A DNA stretch of 64,000 nt from Hortaea werneckii (Eukaryota; Ascomycota; Dothideomycetes; Mycosphaerellales; Teratosphaeriaceae), in the NCBI GenBank assembly GCA_037044905.1, contig JBAOKB010000181.1:124001-188000 (forward strand), written 5' to 3'. The position numbers were made by a program, and so were the translations under genes. The stretch's first letter is position 1. Every line of letters begins with the position of its first letter. A model generated the notes under the pieces. That model saw only the letters and a program-made list of their open reading frames with translations, ran no database searches and was not told where the DNA came from. Shown here in pieces: positions 39,954-50,005 of the stretch.

Positions 39954-42519
39954 CGCCACTTCAATCTGCACCGCCTGAACAACCTCGAAGAGCAAAAAAA
40001 AAAGTGATGCATTTCACCTTTTTGGATGTAAGCTTGCTCTATCCTCTCCCACCAATGCTCGTTCAACGTGTCAGACTCCCAAGTTGTTTGCTCGCCGCTT
40101 TGAACATTGCTTCTCTGTGCATAGAGGCGGAAGATAGTACTGCCGAGCGAACTGGATCTTCAACAAATCACGTTTTCTCGACCGCATCTGGCCGGATACT
40201 GGCGACGATGACAATCGCTAACGAGACCCTTCTCATAACAGGTTACGAGCTCGACCCGAGAAAAGCGAGAAGTGGCTACGAGGTCGTCATACTCACCCTC
40301 CTGCAGAAGCTGCGCTTGCTGGACGACTAAAGTGGGAAGAGAAGACGACCGAACCCGTCATGGTGAGCTGGCGGCTTTCTCATCTTTCCAATCGTGAGAA
40401 GAAAGCGCTTGGATGACATATCCTTCCTCTTTTTCAAGAACGGCGTTACCGGAGACTTTTTACACCCGCATTTCCGTCTCTGCTGGTTGAGACGGTGGAG
40501 AATGGCGGGATTCCTTTCCATATCTGTGTGCATGCATGATACCCCTTTACTCATCATCGCTTACGCCGTTCACAATGGCATTGCATCTGTCGGTGCCCTC
40601 TTCGCTTTCTACTGGTTGATTTTGAGCGTGGGGGTTCTTTTGGGGACTTTGGGGAAGGAAAGGGGAAAGAGAGCATGTATATTGTTGCTACCACAAATAC
40701 GAGCTTATTCTGATCGTCGAAGTTGTCGGTGGCTTTGCGTGGAGAGAATCCCAAAGCTGAACGTTTCGAGAGGATTTCATGCCTCTTTTCAAGATTTGAT
40801 CGTTTGGGGATAGTCCGAGCCACCGCCTCCTCTATACAACCCAGCCTCAAGATGATTCGTCTGCGGAAGAACGCCATGTCACTGCTGAAGAACTAACGTA
40901 GGTTGTGCGTTGGCAGATCAGATGGGAAAAGGATGTCCTATGACAATGCGACAACACTATGTGCCAGGCGTTATGGAAGAGTGTCAACAGCACTCTCTTC
41001 ATGCGTACGGACTGAAAGGGTCTCGCATGGTGCTCTCTCATCCGGGACACAACTGACACGACCGCATGGACTAGTCCGAATGGATGAGGCCAACGCTTGC
41101 AGGGCCAGGAATGGCCCAGGTAACCGATTGGAAGAAGCTCTTCCAATGTCTTTTGGCATCGTATTATATAAGCATTCAGAACATGGCACAAACATTCAGC
41201 ATGGTTGCGACTACTATACGAGCGATGGCTGTGCTGCTCCGAGATCTGGAAGCAGGTGGAGTCGTCGGGAGGCGAAGTGACCCAGAATTTTGATCGGGCG
41301 GAACGTGCCGTTTCCAGGACCCAGACTTCACTCCACACACACTCTCGACACTGTCTGGCAATACCATAGCCCTGTGGCCCTTTCACTGGAGGTGGGATGT
41401 GGTCGCGGCAATTCAAGACGAAACACTGAGTCAAATGATCTCGGACCGACATCGTAATGCGTCGAATGCTCAAGATTCGGCTGTGCCAATGGCTTGCATT
41501 CGTTCAGGCCCAATGATGTGCAATGGAATTCTCCGACTCAACTGGCGCCAGCAGCCAGCGCGCCATCCCAGTTCTCTCTCAACGGCACAGCCGCGGATCG
41601 CGTCAGTCTGGCTTTTCTTGACACTGGCGAATCACAGGCTCTGATTTCGCACGTGTGCGCTTATGCTCACTTCACTTGCTCATGCTTCTCCCGGCTTCAA
41701 CGGACTGGAGCAGAGACAAGCCGCCAACTCGGCAGACTTTGCTTTCTCTTGGAACTTGGCGAAACTAGGGATGCTGGGACCTCGATGTTTCGGCGCCAGC
41801 GCACACCCAGCTCGCTCGGGACGAGCGATTTCTGTAATGATGGAAGCCGCCTCTCGCGCGATACCCAGTCAAGATGCGCCCGCGCTGAAGTGGATCTCCC
41901 AAGGTGCTGCCGTAGAAAAGCTCGGGCGAGTAGACCCTCCACGTTTCTCTCCTCGCAGTCAACTGTAGTCCCCAGTATAACAAAACGGTTGGAAGTCGGT
42001 CTTGCGCACGTTAATTGACTCCGGCAGGCCAAAGCCAAATCCGGAAGCTCCACTTCGCACGCCCGGTCGGGAGCGAGACCCTCGCTGACGTCTGGTGCAA
42101 AATTGTCTCGACTTTAAGACGCCCTCTCGACAGTCGTTTCTCCCCTCATCATCGCCTGCGAACATCGCTTGGGCGGCGACTACTCAAGCCTGCCCAGTCA
42201 AAGGCTTAGCAATCCGCCACGAGGACCAGCAGACTCCCGTGAGATCCGGCAACGCTCATATCGACAGAAGTAGCCGCTAGCAATAGCCACTCAGAACGAC
42301 TCAAAGCACAACGTGCTCGACACACGTGGATTCGACCACGCAACTACTGCGATCTCTCTTCGCCAGCATTTCTTGATCCAGATTAGCTCTTACTTGGATC
42401 GTCACCTCGCAGCGAACGCTTCTTGGATTCTTTAAATCACCCAAGGCTTGTCCAAGTCTTGTGCTGCTTGTCCTGAACCTCGCCAAGCAACCCCCAAGAC
42501 ATTCAGCCGCCCCTTCGCC
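39954..42519. other. 2.6-kb stretch without a convincing gene
   Basis: The longest empty region of the window. Frames of 100-200 codons occur on both strands (for example 40394-40813 +, 41494-42018 +, 40847-41473 -), but they overlap one another, several lack an ATG, and none shows a domain. A run of ten A's lies near 39997. The last 300 bp should hold the promoter and leader of the MFS carrier at 42520. A long non-coding RNA or decayed gene cannot be excluded. Confidence 0.4.
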
Positions 42520-44559
42520 ATGGCTGACTCCTCGATGCGGGACTACGGCTATGCTGCCCCCCATGGCCCTAACATGGGTGGCGGCCATGTCGCGACTGCC
42601 GACATTGGTGACATGAACCAAGCCGAAAGCACTGTCTTCCGCTCTCTGCTCCTTCCGGATGACAGCTACGACGAAAATGGCACTTACTGGGCTGACATGC
42701 CCATTGGCCAGCGCGCGAGATTCATCAGTAAAGTCGACAATGCCGAGGCCAAGAGAGAACTTAAGTCCATCGGCCAGATGATGAAAGCCGATCCTCTCAG
42801 CCCAATCAGCTTCTACTTCCGTAATATGGTCATTCCCGGTGCTGGTCTATTGCTCGAAGGGTGAGTGTATTCTCAAGGAGACATTCTTTTTAGCTTGCTG
42901 ACATGATTTTGCAGTTATGTGCTCTTCTCTATTGGCAACGTCAAGCCTCTGCTTGCGGCTGCTTTCACTGACTGCTGGAAAAACTACACCACTTGCGACG
43001 AGACCTGGACGCAGGCCATCGAGTATCTGGAAATCATTGGTATCATCGTTGGTCAGATCCTTGTCGGCATTATCGGCGATTGGCTCGGCCGACGCTTCGG
43101 TCTGATTCAAGATGCCATGATCATGTTCGTTGGTCTCCTGATGCTTACTTCCGCCTGGGGAGTGACCATGAACGGATGGGTCATCTGCTACGTCTGGTCT
43201 CTGTTCTTTTACGGCATCGGAGTCGGTGGTGAATATCCTATGACCGCCACCTCTGGCATGGAGAATGCTGTTGGCGCTGGCAAGATTTCGACTCGCGAGG
43301 ACCGTCTGCACCGTGGCCGCAAAGTCACTTCTGCCTTCCTTATGCAGGGATGGGGTCAATTCTTTAACCAGGTTGTCCTGATCCTCCTGTTACTGATCTT
43401 CCATTCCGGAAGTGGAAACCCGCCCTACAGCAAGGTCTCTGTCCAGTGGACTTACCGTGTCTCCTTTGCCATCCCGGCCGTTGGTACGCTGTGGCTCGTC
43501 TACTACCGAACTTACAAGATGAGGTCGGCGTCGAAGCAGCTCCAGAAGGCCAAGAAGAAGCAGCATGTTACTGGCTACGATGTTCAGTCCCTTACCATGA
43601 CCTTCAGCTACTTCGGTCCCCGTGTCATTGCCACAGCATTCGCCTGGTTCGCAAACGACGTCTTCTTCTACGGCAACAAGCTGTTCCAGAGCGAATTCAT
43701 CGACGCACTTACGCCCAACAACTCATCCGTGATGGTGAGCTGGCTGTGGAACCTGGTCAACGTCGGAGTCTCCCTTTGCGGATACTACCTCGCATCCTTC
43801 CTGATCGATAACAAGCTCTACGGTCGCAAGTGGATGCAGATTGTCGGCTTCATTGGCTGCTTTATTTGCTTCACCATCCCAGCCTTCGACTTCCAATACT
43901 ACGCCAATGGTCCTGGCGTACATAAGTTCATGGCCATGTACTTCCTGTCCTCCTTCTTCAACCAGTTTGGCCCGAACTCCGTCACTTTCCTCGTGGCCGC
44001 TGAAGTGTTCCCAACCCCCATCCGTGCAACTGCCCACGGTTTCTCCGCCGCCTGCGGTAAGCTCGGTGCCCTACTCGCCGCTGTCCTCTACAACTACATC
44101 GACGTCCCGACCCGATTCCTGGTCGTCCCCTGGTTCGGTCTGGCCGGCGCCCTCGTCACCTACATCTTCCTCCCGGATACCACGGGTCTCGACCTGAAGG
44201 AGCAAGAGCGCCGCTGGGCCTACATCCGCGACGGCCGCGAAGACGAGTACCACGGCGTCGCCATCCACCCCAAGCACCTCTCCCTCTGGGAGCGCATGCG
44301 TGGCGTCGGCAAGAACTACAACGCTGAGGAGGACTACAAGCAGCGCGTCGAGGAAATGCGCGCCGATTGGGAGGCCGCGATGGCGCATCGGGCCGCCGAG
44401 AAGGAGAACGCGCGCGAAGTCGACGAAGACGATTGGTCCTCCGAGGTCAGCACTTTCTTCGAGCGCACCCGTGGCAAGAAGAGTAATGGGTCTACGTCCC
44501 CGCTTAAAGCCCCGAGTGGGACGATGGATGGCATCGATGAGAAGAAGGGTCTGGAGTAG
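42520..44559 (+). CDS. MFS carrier of the phosphate/glycerophosphodiester type
   Basis: Plasma-membrane proton symporter, related to the Pho84/Git1 branch of the major facilitator superfamily. Exons 42520-42860 and 42915-44559 join over a 54-bp intron (GTGAGT, GCTGAC branch, CAG), giving 661 residues. An N-terminal cytosolic tail of about 95 residues is followed by TM1 (PISFYFRNMVIPGAGLLLEG). Seen: motif A GDWLGRRFG after TM2-3, GIGVGGEYPMTATSGMENA in TM4 (the signature stretch of this branch), a central loop KMRSASKQLQKAKKKQH, FFNQFGPNSVTFLVAAEVFP in the second half, and a charged C-terminal tail of about 120 residues. The GGEYPM variant and TREDRLHRGRK insertion make the precise substrate uncertain: phosphate or glycerophosphoinositol are the best guesses. 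Confidence 0.87.
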
Positions 44560-45140
44560 AGTTTTCTGGTTGTCGGCCCTTTCGTTTCTTTCTCTCTTTA
44601 CGAAAAAGCTTGCTGCGTTCGAGCGAAATTTCTAAATAGGCGCATGGGATCCGAGCGGTGCTGCTGTGATTGACACCCCTCGAGTCTTTGATTTCAAGAT
44701 AGATTATGATTGGATAGACTGTAACGCCTTTTCACGATCCTTTCGTTGCTGATTATGTTCACATATCGCTCTCTGTGCTCACGTATCGCTCTCTGTATGT
44801 GTATTGCTCTCTCTACTGGATATGGACGAGGACCTGCCTGATTATAAGCAAGGCCACATGCTGAAGAAGCAGCAGCATGTTGTCTCGATGAGATGATTTT
44901 CCCTACGTGTTAATGGCCATTTACTTCAACGTTTATTGAGCTTCACGGTGTTGATACTAGCGAGAAGTTCGTGTGGAGCTCCGCCGCTCCACGATAGCCG
45001 AATACGCAGTCTCGAGCCCTGTCAACAGTACTCCTGCATGACCAGAGGTCTCGCAATACCGTGATCTCGCAATAAACACATCAAATAAAAATCTTAAGTC
45101 TCGCGACTAGTAATCTACCCCAGAAAAGAGTCCATCCTAA
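44560..45140. other. intergenic region with CGCTCTCT array
   Basis: About 580 bp between convergent stops of the MFS carrier and JAC1. It holds a second CGCTCTCT array (listed separately). No gene is supported. Confidence 0.5.
44763..44815 (+). repeat. TATCGCTCTCT array, locus 2
   Basis: Three units spaced about 18-19 bp: ATATCGCTCTCTGTGCTCAC, GTATCGCTCTCTGTATGT, GTATTGCTCTCTCTAC. They share the ACGTATCGCTCTCT core with the array at 35297-35405. Confidence 0.75.
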
Positions 45141-45911
45141 TCAATGATGAATCACACCCCCACCCTTCCCCTTCTCCCACCCCCGAATACTCTCCTCGAT
45201 ATTCATCCAATACCGCAACCTAATCGCCTCCTCCGCCGCACGCTCCACATCCTCCCGCGCGAACGCCTCGTCCAACACCCCCACACTCTGCGCAATGCGT
45301 CCATCATTCTCCGCCTTGATCTCCGTAAGTCCCTCCTCATCCTCCACCTCATCAACCGCTTCCCGCGCTTCCATCACCTCCATCAGTAACGGTCCCCCGC
45401 TCATCTTCGCCGACTCGTCTTCCACGTCGATCCCCCGGAGTGAGAGCAGGTATTGGGCGCGTTTCAGCGGGTCCGACAGCGTGCGGTATGCTTCGTTGAT
45501 CCGCATGCTGAGCGCTTCGGCGTGTCGCTCTTGCCCTGCGGGGGCGTGGTCCGGGTGCGATTTCGCTTGAAGTTGGATGTATTCCTTTTTCAGCTGCTTG
45601 AGGTCCGGGGTGAAGGGGGAGTTGGGGGGTTGGCCGGAGGGGAATGTCGAGGGGAAGAAGTCGTAGTGGGTTTGGGGTGCTTGTGCGTTGGTGCCCGGTT
45701 GTGAGCGTTGTTGCTGCGATGTAGAGGAGGGGTCTTGGAGGCGAGAGGGAGAGGTTACGAATGTTCGTTGTGGTGTTCGTGATGCGTAGATTGGGGCTTG
45801 GATTACTGCTCTTCTGCAGGTCGCGCAGATGAAGGGAGCAGCTTGCCGACGGGCTGAGATGAGGTCATGTCGTAAAGCACTACCGGTGCTTTGAATGATG
45901 CTGCGGCGCAT
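45141..45911 (-). CDS. JAC1: mitochondrial J-protein co-chaperone Jac1/HscB
   Basis: Mitochondrial Hsp40 that binds the Fe-S scaffold Isu1 and hands it to the Hsp70 Ssq1 for cluster transfer. The intronless frame gives 256 residues. Seen: an Arg/Ser/Ala-rich presequence (MRRSIIQSTGSALRHDLISARR) without acidic residues except one, a possible zinc pair in FICATCRRAV, the J domain from HYDFFPS at about 82 with HPD at 119-121 (QAKSHPDHAPAG) and INEAYRTLSDPLKRAQYLLS, and the C-terminal helical HscB domain (GGPLLMEVMEAREAVDEVED, then AEEAIRLRYWMNIEESIRGW) that binds the scaffold. Domain order and length fit Jac1/HSCB. An 18-bp palindrome lies about 130 bp upstream of its start. Confidence 0.94.
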   Translation of the reverse strand: MRRSIIQSTGSALRHDLISARRQAAPFICATCRRAVIQAPIYASRTPQRTFVTSPSRLQDPSSTSQQQRSQPGTNAQAPQTHYDFFPSTFPSGQPPNSPFTPDLKQLKKEYIQLQAKSHPDHAPAGQERHAEALSMRINEAYRTLSDPLKRAQYLLSLRGIDVEDESAKMSGGPLLMEVMEAREAVDEVEDEEGLTEIKAENDGRIAQSVGVLDEAFAREDVERAAEEAIRLRYWMNIEESIRGWEKGKGGGVIHH

Positions 45912-46038
45912 CGTGAAAGTTTCGCTTGGATCACGACTTGGTTGTATGGATGCAGGTTCTGCGAAACTGCAGATGCAGCAATGTTTTGGACTTTGAACTT
46001 CACTTTGTAGCTAGGTATGACGTAATTGCCACCACAGT

Positions 46039-46263
46039 CTACCTAGGTAGACTTCTTGTAGTAATCGTGGAAAATGATCATATCTCATTGCTATCGAGGA
46101 AGTATTGCCACCCAAGGTCCAATGCAGAGCGGTTATACTAGTCGGAAGAGTCCTACATCGAGTTTGAGTTGTAACGCAAAGTATCATGGAGATTCGATCA
46201 TAGATGAAAACCGAAATGTGCCCTATCCACACACGGATCCTCAGACGAAGCCTACCTAGGTAG
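46039..46263. mobile_element. candidate small inverted-repeat element (MITE-like)
   Basis: Begins CTACCTAGGTAGACTTCTTG; the reverse complement of its right end reads CTACCTAGGTAGGCTTCGTC. About 18 of 21 terminal positions match, over a 225-bp span without coding capacity. The first 12 bases are themselves a palindrome, which weakens the case because such palindromes also occur alone in this window. Confidence 0.4.
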
Positions 46264-46450
46264 CTAGAGTATGTCCTTTGCACATTTGAGAATGGGGCAC
46301 GACTGAAATGGATGCAACGGGCTCAAAAATCCAGTAGACTCTGTTCACGACCGGCGGACTTGTCTTTTCCAAGTTACCAGGCACGAGCACTGCACCTCAC
46401 CACCCCGCGCACATCTGGGCTTGCGGGTATCCTCGAGAGAGCAACCAATC

Positions 46451-46522
46451 AAAGTCAAAGAGGAATATGCCAGGTAGGAAGAGCATCCTCGAATAGCAGT
46501 TGTATACGCATAGGGTATCTTC
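46451..46522 (+). repeat. left flanking direct repeat of the SNF2 relic
   Basis: The 72-bp stretch TCAAAGAGGAAT...CAGGTAGGAAG(A)GCATCCTCG...GCAGTTG, then TTGTATACGCATAGGGTATC, continues unbroken here. The same two halves occur in the same orientation at 48369-48417 and 48594-48617, on the other side of the relic. Confidence 0.75.
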
Positions 46523-46623
46523 AAGATGTCATGGAGTGGCTATCTCAACTCGGACTAAGTTCCATTGCTGTTCCAGTGAATCTCTTATCTTCTCCCGAAT
46601 TCCCTCTTGGTCTCTTGTTCAGC

Positions 46624-48183
46624 TCATGGGCCATCCCACTTCGACGGCACGACACCATCCTCCATTTTCACCATATCCATGATGGTGACGTTGGTTTTGT
46701 TCTTCTTGTCCCTCCTCTTGGCTTTGTACGTCTCTACTTTGCAGTGATCTGCTCGGAGCTCGTATATTGTGACGGGTTTGGTTTGACCGGGACGGTACAC
46801 GCGGTGGTCGGCTTGTTCTTCCCAGCTCTTCTTCCACCATGCTCCGCATCAAATGACTACATTGGCCGCTTGAAGATTCAGACCCTGGCCACCAGTGCTC
46901 CGAGGAGTGAGCATGATCCGTGTCCCCGAAGCCTCAGAGAATGCCTGCAATGTGAGATAGGGCTCAGCGGGGCCATGCCGATCACCGTACCGGGACACTT
47001 TGACTGGGTCACACATGACATGCGCGAATGCTGCTTCCAGGACATCCAGAAAGAAGGTGCTCTCGTTGAGAATAAGGATGGCATAACCAGGGCGAATATC
47101 GCGAGAGTAACCGACAATGTCAATAATGACATCAAGGCGGGCAGATCTGCTCTTCTCGCCTTCTTTGATGCTCTTTTTCCAGTCCAGATAGTCCTTCTCT
47201 TCATTGGTTGTCATTTGGATAGGTTCCAATATACCCTCTGCTGTCAAATGCTGGTTCGCCATCTTTCTCTCCAGCTCCATCATTCTGACAAGCTCAGGAT
47301 GGTAAGCGTACTGTTGTGCTCTTATCAAGGACGCCCAATTGACCTGTTTCTCCTCGTCACCACCTCCGTAAGATTTTTCCTCGTTTGCCAACCCTATCGA
47401 TTTGAAATCCTTGTCAAATTCCGTGTTGCTTTTCTCAAGATCCCATTTGGGCATATGGAAATCGAATACTGTTAACCAAAGGTACAATATAGTAGCATAG
47501 AGTGCAAAAGATCGAACAGAGATCATGGCCGTAGAGCGTTCCATTGTATCTCATTACTATAGATCGAATACTGTTAACCAAAGGTACAGTATAATAGCAT
47601 AGAGAGCAAAAGATCCAATGGAGATCATGGAGGTAGAGCAGTATTGCTAGTCAGAAGAAGATGTTTATATCAAGATCAGTCCACGGAAGTCCGTTTTTTC
47701 TGCATGGAGGCACACCGCCGTGCCTTGAAGTTGGTGCTGACATGGTTGAATGTGGTCCTTGAGGTCCACGGGACGCACGACGGGTACCGTCTCTGCTCGT
47801 TTCTTCTGTATTTTGGTCAGCAACTTTTCATGGACGGCAGTGAACAAAGTCCTTCCGTGGATGCTTACCATTCCTTCTCATATCGTATGCAAGTACTGCA
47901 ACCTTGCATCAAAGCCGCCCTGGCTCGGCGTATCATTCGTCGTCGTGATAGACTGCTCTGGTCTCGTTCTCGGTATCGTTTCTTCCTCGTCTTCGCTGCT
48001 GGATTCCTCATCATGCGGGTTGTCTTTACGTGACTGGCCTCGGTTATGTGTGACTCCATCGCCACGTCCGATCATGTCACGAATGTCGCGAACACTGGCG
48101 TGACTCTCAGTGAGTGGTGATGCTTGCAGCCGGCGGGTCAATGCACCCATGTCCTCCCGGAATTTGGCCACGATCGCTTCCAT
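46624..48183 (-). pseudogene. decayed SNF2-family helicase, first ATPase lobe missing
   Basis: Read from ATG 48183 (MEAIVAKFREDMGALTRRLQ) to the stop at 46626-46624, one frame runs through 520 codons but is broken by in-frame stops at about 47880, 47667, 47649, 47559, 47556, 47553 and 46851, and by no frameshift. Helicase C-lobe motifs are clear: ARLDVIIDIVGYSRDIRPGY, motif V-like GGQGLNLQAANVVI, then after a TGA the continuation CGAWWKKSWEEQADHRVYRP-GQTKPV (motif VI region). Near the N-terminus, LKDHIQPCQHQLQGTAVCLH and TDFRGLILI resemble the lead-in to motif I, but the Walker A motif and the rest of the first lobe are absent. A 34-codon unit (FALYAxILYLWLTVFD) is duplicated in place. Stops without frame loss point to C-to-T type damage such as RIP. 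It cannot encode an active remodeller. Confidence 0.8.
47461..47645 (-). repeat. 102-bp-period in-frame tandem duplication
   Basis: Copies at 47461-47548 and 47563-47645 both start ATCGAATACTGTTAACCAAA and differ at a few positions. The offset is exactly 102 bp (34 codons). In the relic's frame they read MISVRSFALYATILYLWLTV and MISIGSFALYAIILYLWLTV. Confidence 0.85.
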
Positions 48184-48368
48184 TGTTCTTTTGTTGGAGG
48201 TCGGAATCTAGTGCAATGTGTTGTTGTACAATGATGAGTGTTTGGTCAGGTCAAAGAAGGCGCGAACAAAGGAAAGAAGTTTGCTACCTAGTTATTGAAG
48301 CTTCACTCGAGTCCACTTTCACATGTCAGCCCCACCAAACCCTCGCTCCCGTCAAGCACCCAGACGCT

Positions 48369-48617
48369 GTCAAAGAGGAATGATTCAGGTAGGAAGGGCA
48401 TCCTCGGATGCAGTTGGAACTCGATATAGAAATCTTTCGACTGGCAACACCGCTCTACAACTATAATCTCCGTTAGCTTTTTTTGCTCTCTACGCTCCTG
48501 TATATCACCACCTTCAGTTAGCAATACTCCCTCTGTAGCAACAGGATAAACCCGACTTTCACGATTATCATAGAAAGATTAGACTGCAATGCTTGTATAC
48601 GCATAGGGTATCTTCAC
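48369..48617 (+). repeat. right flanking direct repeat, split by an insertion
   Basis: 48369-48417 matches 46451-46502 (TCAAAGAGGAAT, AGGTAGGAAGGGCATCCTCG, GCAGTTG) and 48594-48617 matches 46499-46522 (TTGTATACGCATAGGGTATC). The interval 48418-48593 is absent from the left copy, so the left copy serves as an empty site. Confidence 0.75.
48411..48585 (+). mobile_element. dispersed 175-bp element, copy B (inserted)
   Basis: Second copy of the repeat at 23877-24053. Comparison with the uninterrupted left flank at 46499 shows that about 175 bp was inserted between GCAGTTG and TTGTATACGC; TTG stands on both sides and may be a 3-bp target duplication. No coding capacity, so presumably non-autonomous. 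Confidence 0.6.
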
Positions 48618-48670
48618 CTCCGCCGAAACCTCTCTCAAAAAAACCCCCACCATGCCCCCCACTCCCAAAA

Positions 48671-49748
48671 CTACCTCCCAAAATTCATCTTCGCCTTCGC
48701 AAACCGATACAATCCCCGCAAGAAAACCGCATACTCCACCCCACCGACGTGATCCTGGACCCCGTAGATCTCCGTCAGTCGCACCTGCCACGGCGGATAC
48801 CCCTTCAACGTCACCCGGTCGCCGAAGAGTAAGAGTAAGTCCGGCTCGCCCATCACTGACTCCGTGATCTCCGCGTCGATCAGCTCGTCGGAGATGTCGG
48901 AGGGTTGGATCTTTGAGTCCTGCGCCATGGAGGCTAGGGTGCGGGTGAGGTCGACGAGGGTTTGGCGGCCGTCGGTGGTGGAGATGAGGAGGATGTTGAG
49001 GTGTGGGCGTTTCGAGTGCGTGGTGCCGTTTGCGCCGTTAGTAGTGGGTTCGGGTGATTCAGGAGGGCTGTAGGAAGGTAGATGGGGCGCTCGGAGGGAG
49101 AAGGTTGGCTTTTGGGGGTTGGTTGCGCCGTAGTAGGCTGTCAGGGTGCGCTCGATGCGACGGTGGAGGTGTGAGATTGTTGATTTGAGGATGCCTAGGT
49201 CGAGTGTCAGTTGGTGGACATACGGTACAGACGTGGGAGATCTCCGTACCTGTCTGCTCGTAGATCGATAGCATAGGTATCCCTGAGCAAGCGCTCCACG
49301 CTGCCACTTCACAGGCGTCATTCATGAGGGTCTCCAGCCGGTCCTTTTTCCCTCCTTCCGGTGGCAGTTCCAATACCACGCTCAGATGGTTCGGGACCTT
49401 ACTAAGACCCTTCACATCGCGTTGGATCAGCTCGGGTGTGCGGTGGTGGTAGTACAACAAGGCGAAGAGTCGGTCGACAATGGCATGGTAGACTTGTCGC
49501 AGGCGGATGTAAACGCTGAAGAGGGTATGGATAATAGCGAACAGCGTCCAGTGTAAGAGCTGCCGTATTGCGGGTCGGACACGCGAGGTGTGTCTGAATC
49601 TTCCAGCAAGTGAAGCTGCAGTGTCCTCTTGCTTGGGCGCCGATGGCAGATACGGCTTGAGGAGGTGTTCACGGCCGGTGGCATTGAGGACACGCCCGGA
49701 TTTGTCTTCGTTGTACCGCAGGGCGGTCGATTGTTCTGTGCCCACCAT
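48671..49748 (-). CDS. NUS1: dehydrodolichyl diphosphate synthase subunit Nus1
   Basis: Non-catalytic partner of the cis-prenyltransferase (Rer2/Srt1) that makes dolichol at the ER, required for N- and O-glycosylation. Exons 49748-49250 and 49194-48671 join over a 55-bp intron (GTACGG, CTGAC branch, CCTAG) in phase 1, giving 340 residues. Seen: an N-terminal membrane stretch (RQLLHWTLFAIIHTLFSVYI), KVPNHLSVVLELPPEGGKKD, the conserved ACEVAAWSACSGIPMLSIYE opening the prenyltransferase-like fold, ISHLHRRIERTL, and the C-terminal PDLLLLFGDRVTLKGYPPWQ followed by RLTEIYG, the NUS1-specific tail. The frame is open upstream to 49859, with an alternative ATG there; MVGTEQ at 49748 is chosen. It works in the pathway that supplies the PMT4 donor. 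Confidence 0.94.
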
Positions 49749-50005
49749 ATTGCAAGTCCCTTGAAAGAATGGTTCCCACTGTGCAATGCAAGAGAACCTG
49801 GATCTTAATGGATTGCAGCAGCTTTTTGGCTGAAGACGCGCAGCGGCAGCTATAGCCACACGGCCAACGTCACCTGCGGCTGTGCCTGTCGATCAGCCGC
49901 CGGCTTGCCGAACTCGGCTCCAGGGCTGTCTTGGTCCGCCGGCTCATCATTATTGCTTCGAATCTTCCACAACAACAAAACCAACTATATCAAACATCTA
50001 GCACC

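Larger units (their letters stand above)
45912..46623. other. repeat-containing intergenic region upstream of JAC1
   Basis: About 710 bp holding the JAC1 promoter, a candidate inverted-repeat element (46039-46263) and the left flanking repeat of the SNF2 relic (46451-46522), both listed separately. No gene is seen on either strand apart from frames antisense to the relic. Confidence 0.5.
48184..48670. other. repeat-rich intergenic region right of the SNF2 relic
   Basis: About 490 bp containing the right flanking repeat and the inserted 175-bp element (both listed). No gene is supported. Confidence 0.5.

Noticed and set aside
40394..40813. A + strand frame with hydrophobic segments
   Set aside because: No family similarity, overlapping frames of similar size on the other strand, and no splice or promoter context in support.
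40847..41473. A 208-codon minus-strand frame
   Set aside because: Its head lacks an ATG and the translation is Cys/His/Arg-rich in the way of random frames; no motif.
46312..47475. A 387-codon + strand open frame
   Set aside because: It is antisense to the SNF2-helicase relic, whose minus-strand translation has clear helicase motifs; the + strand translation has no domain.
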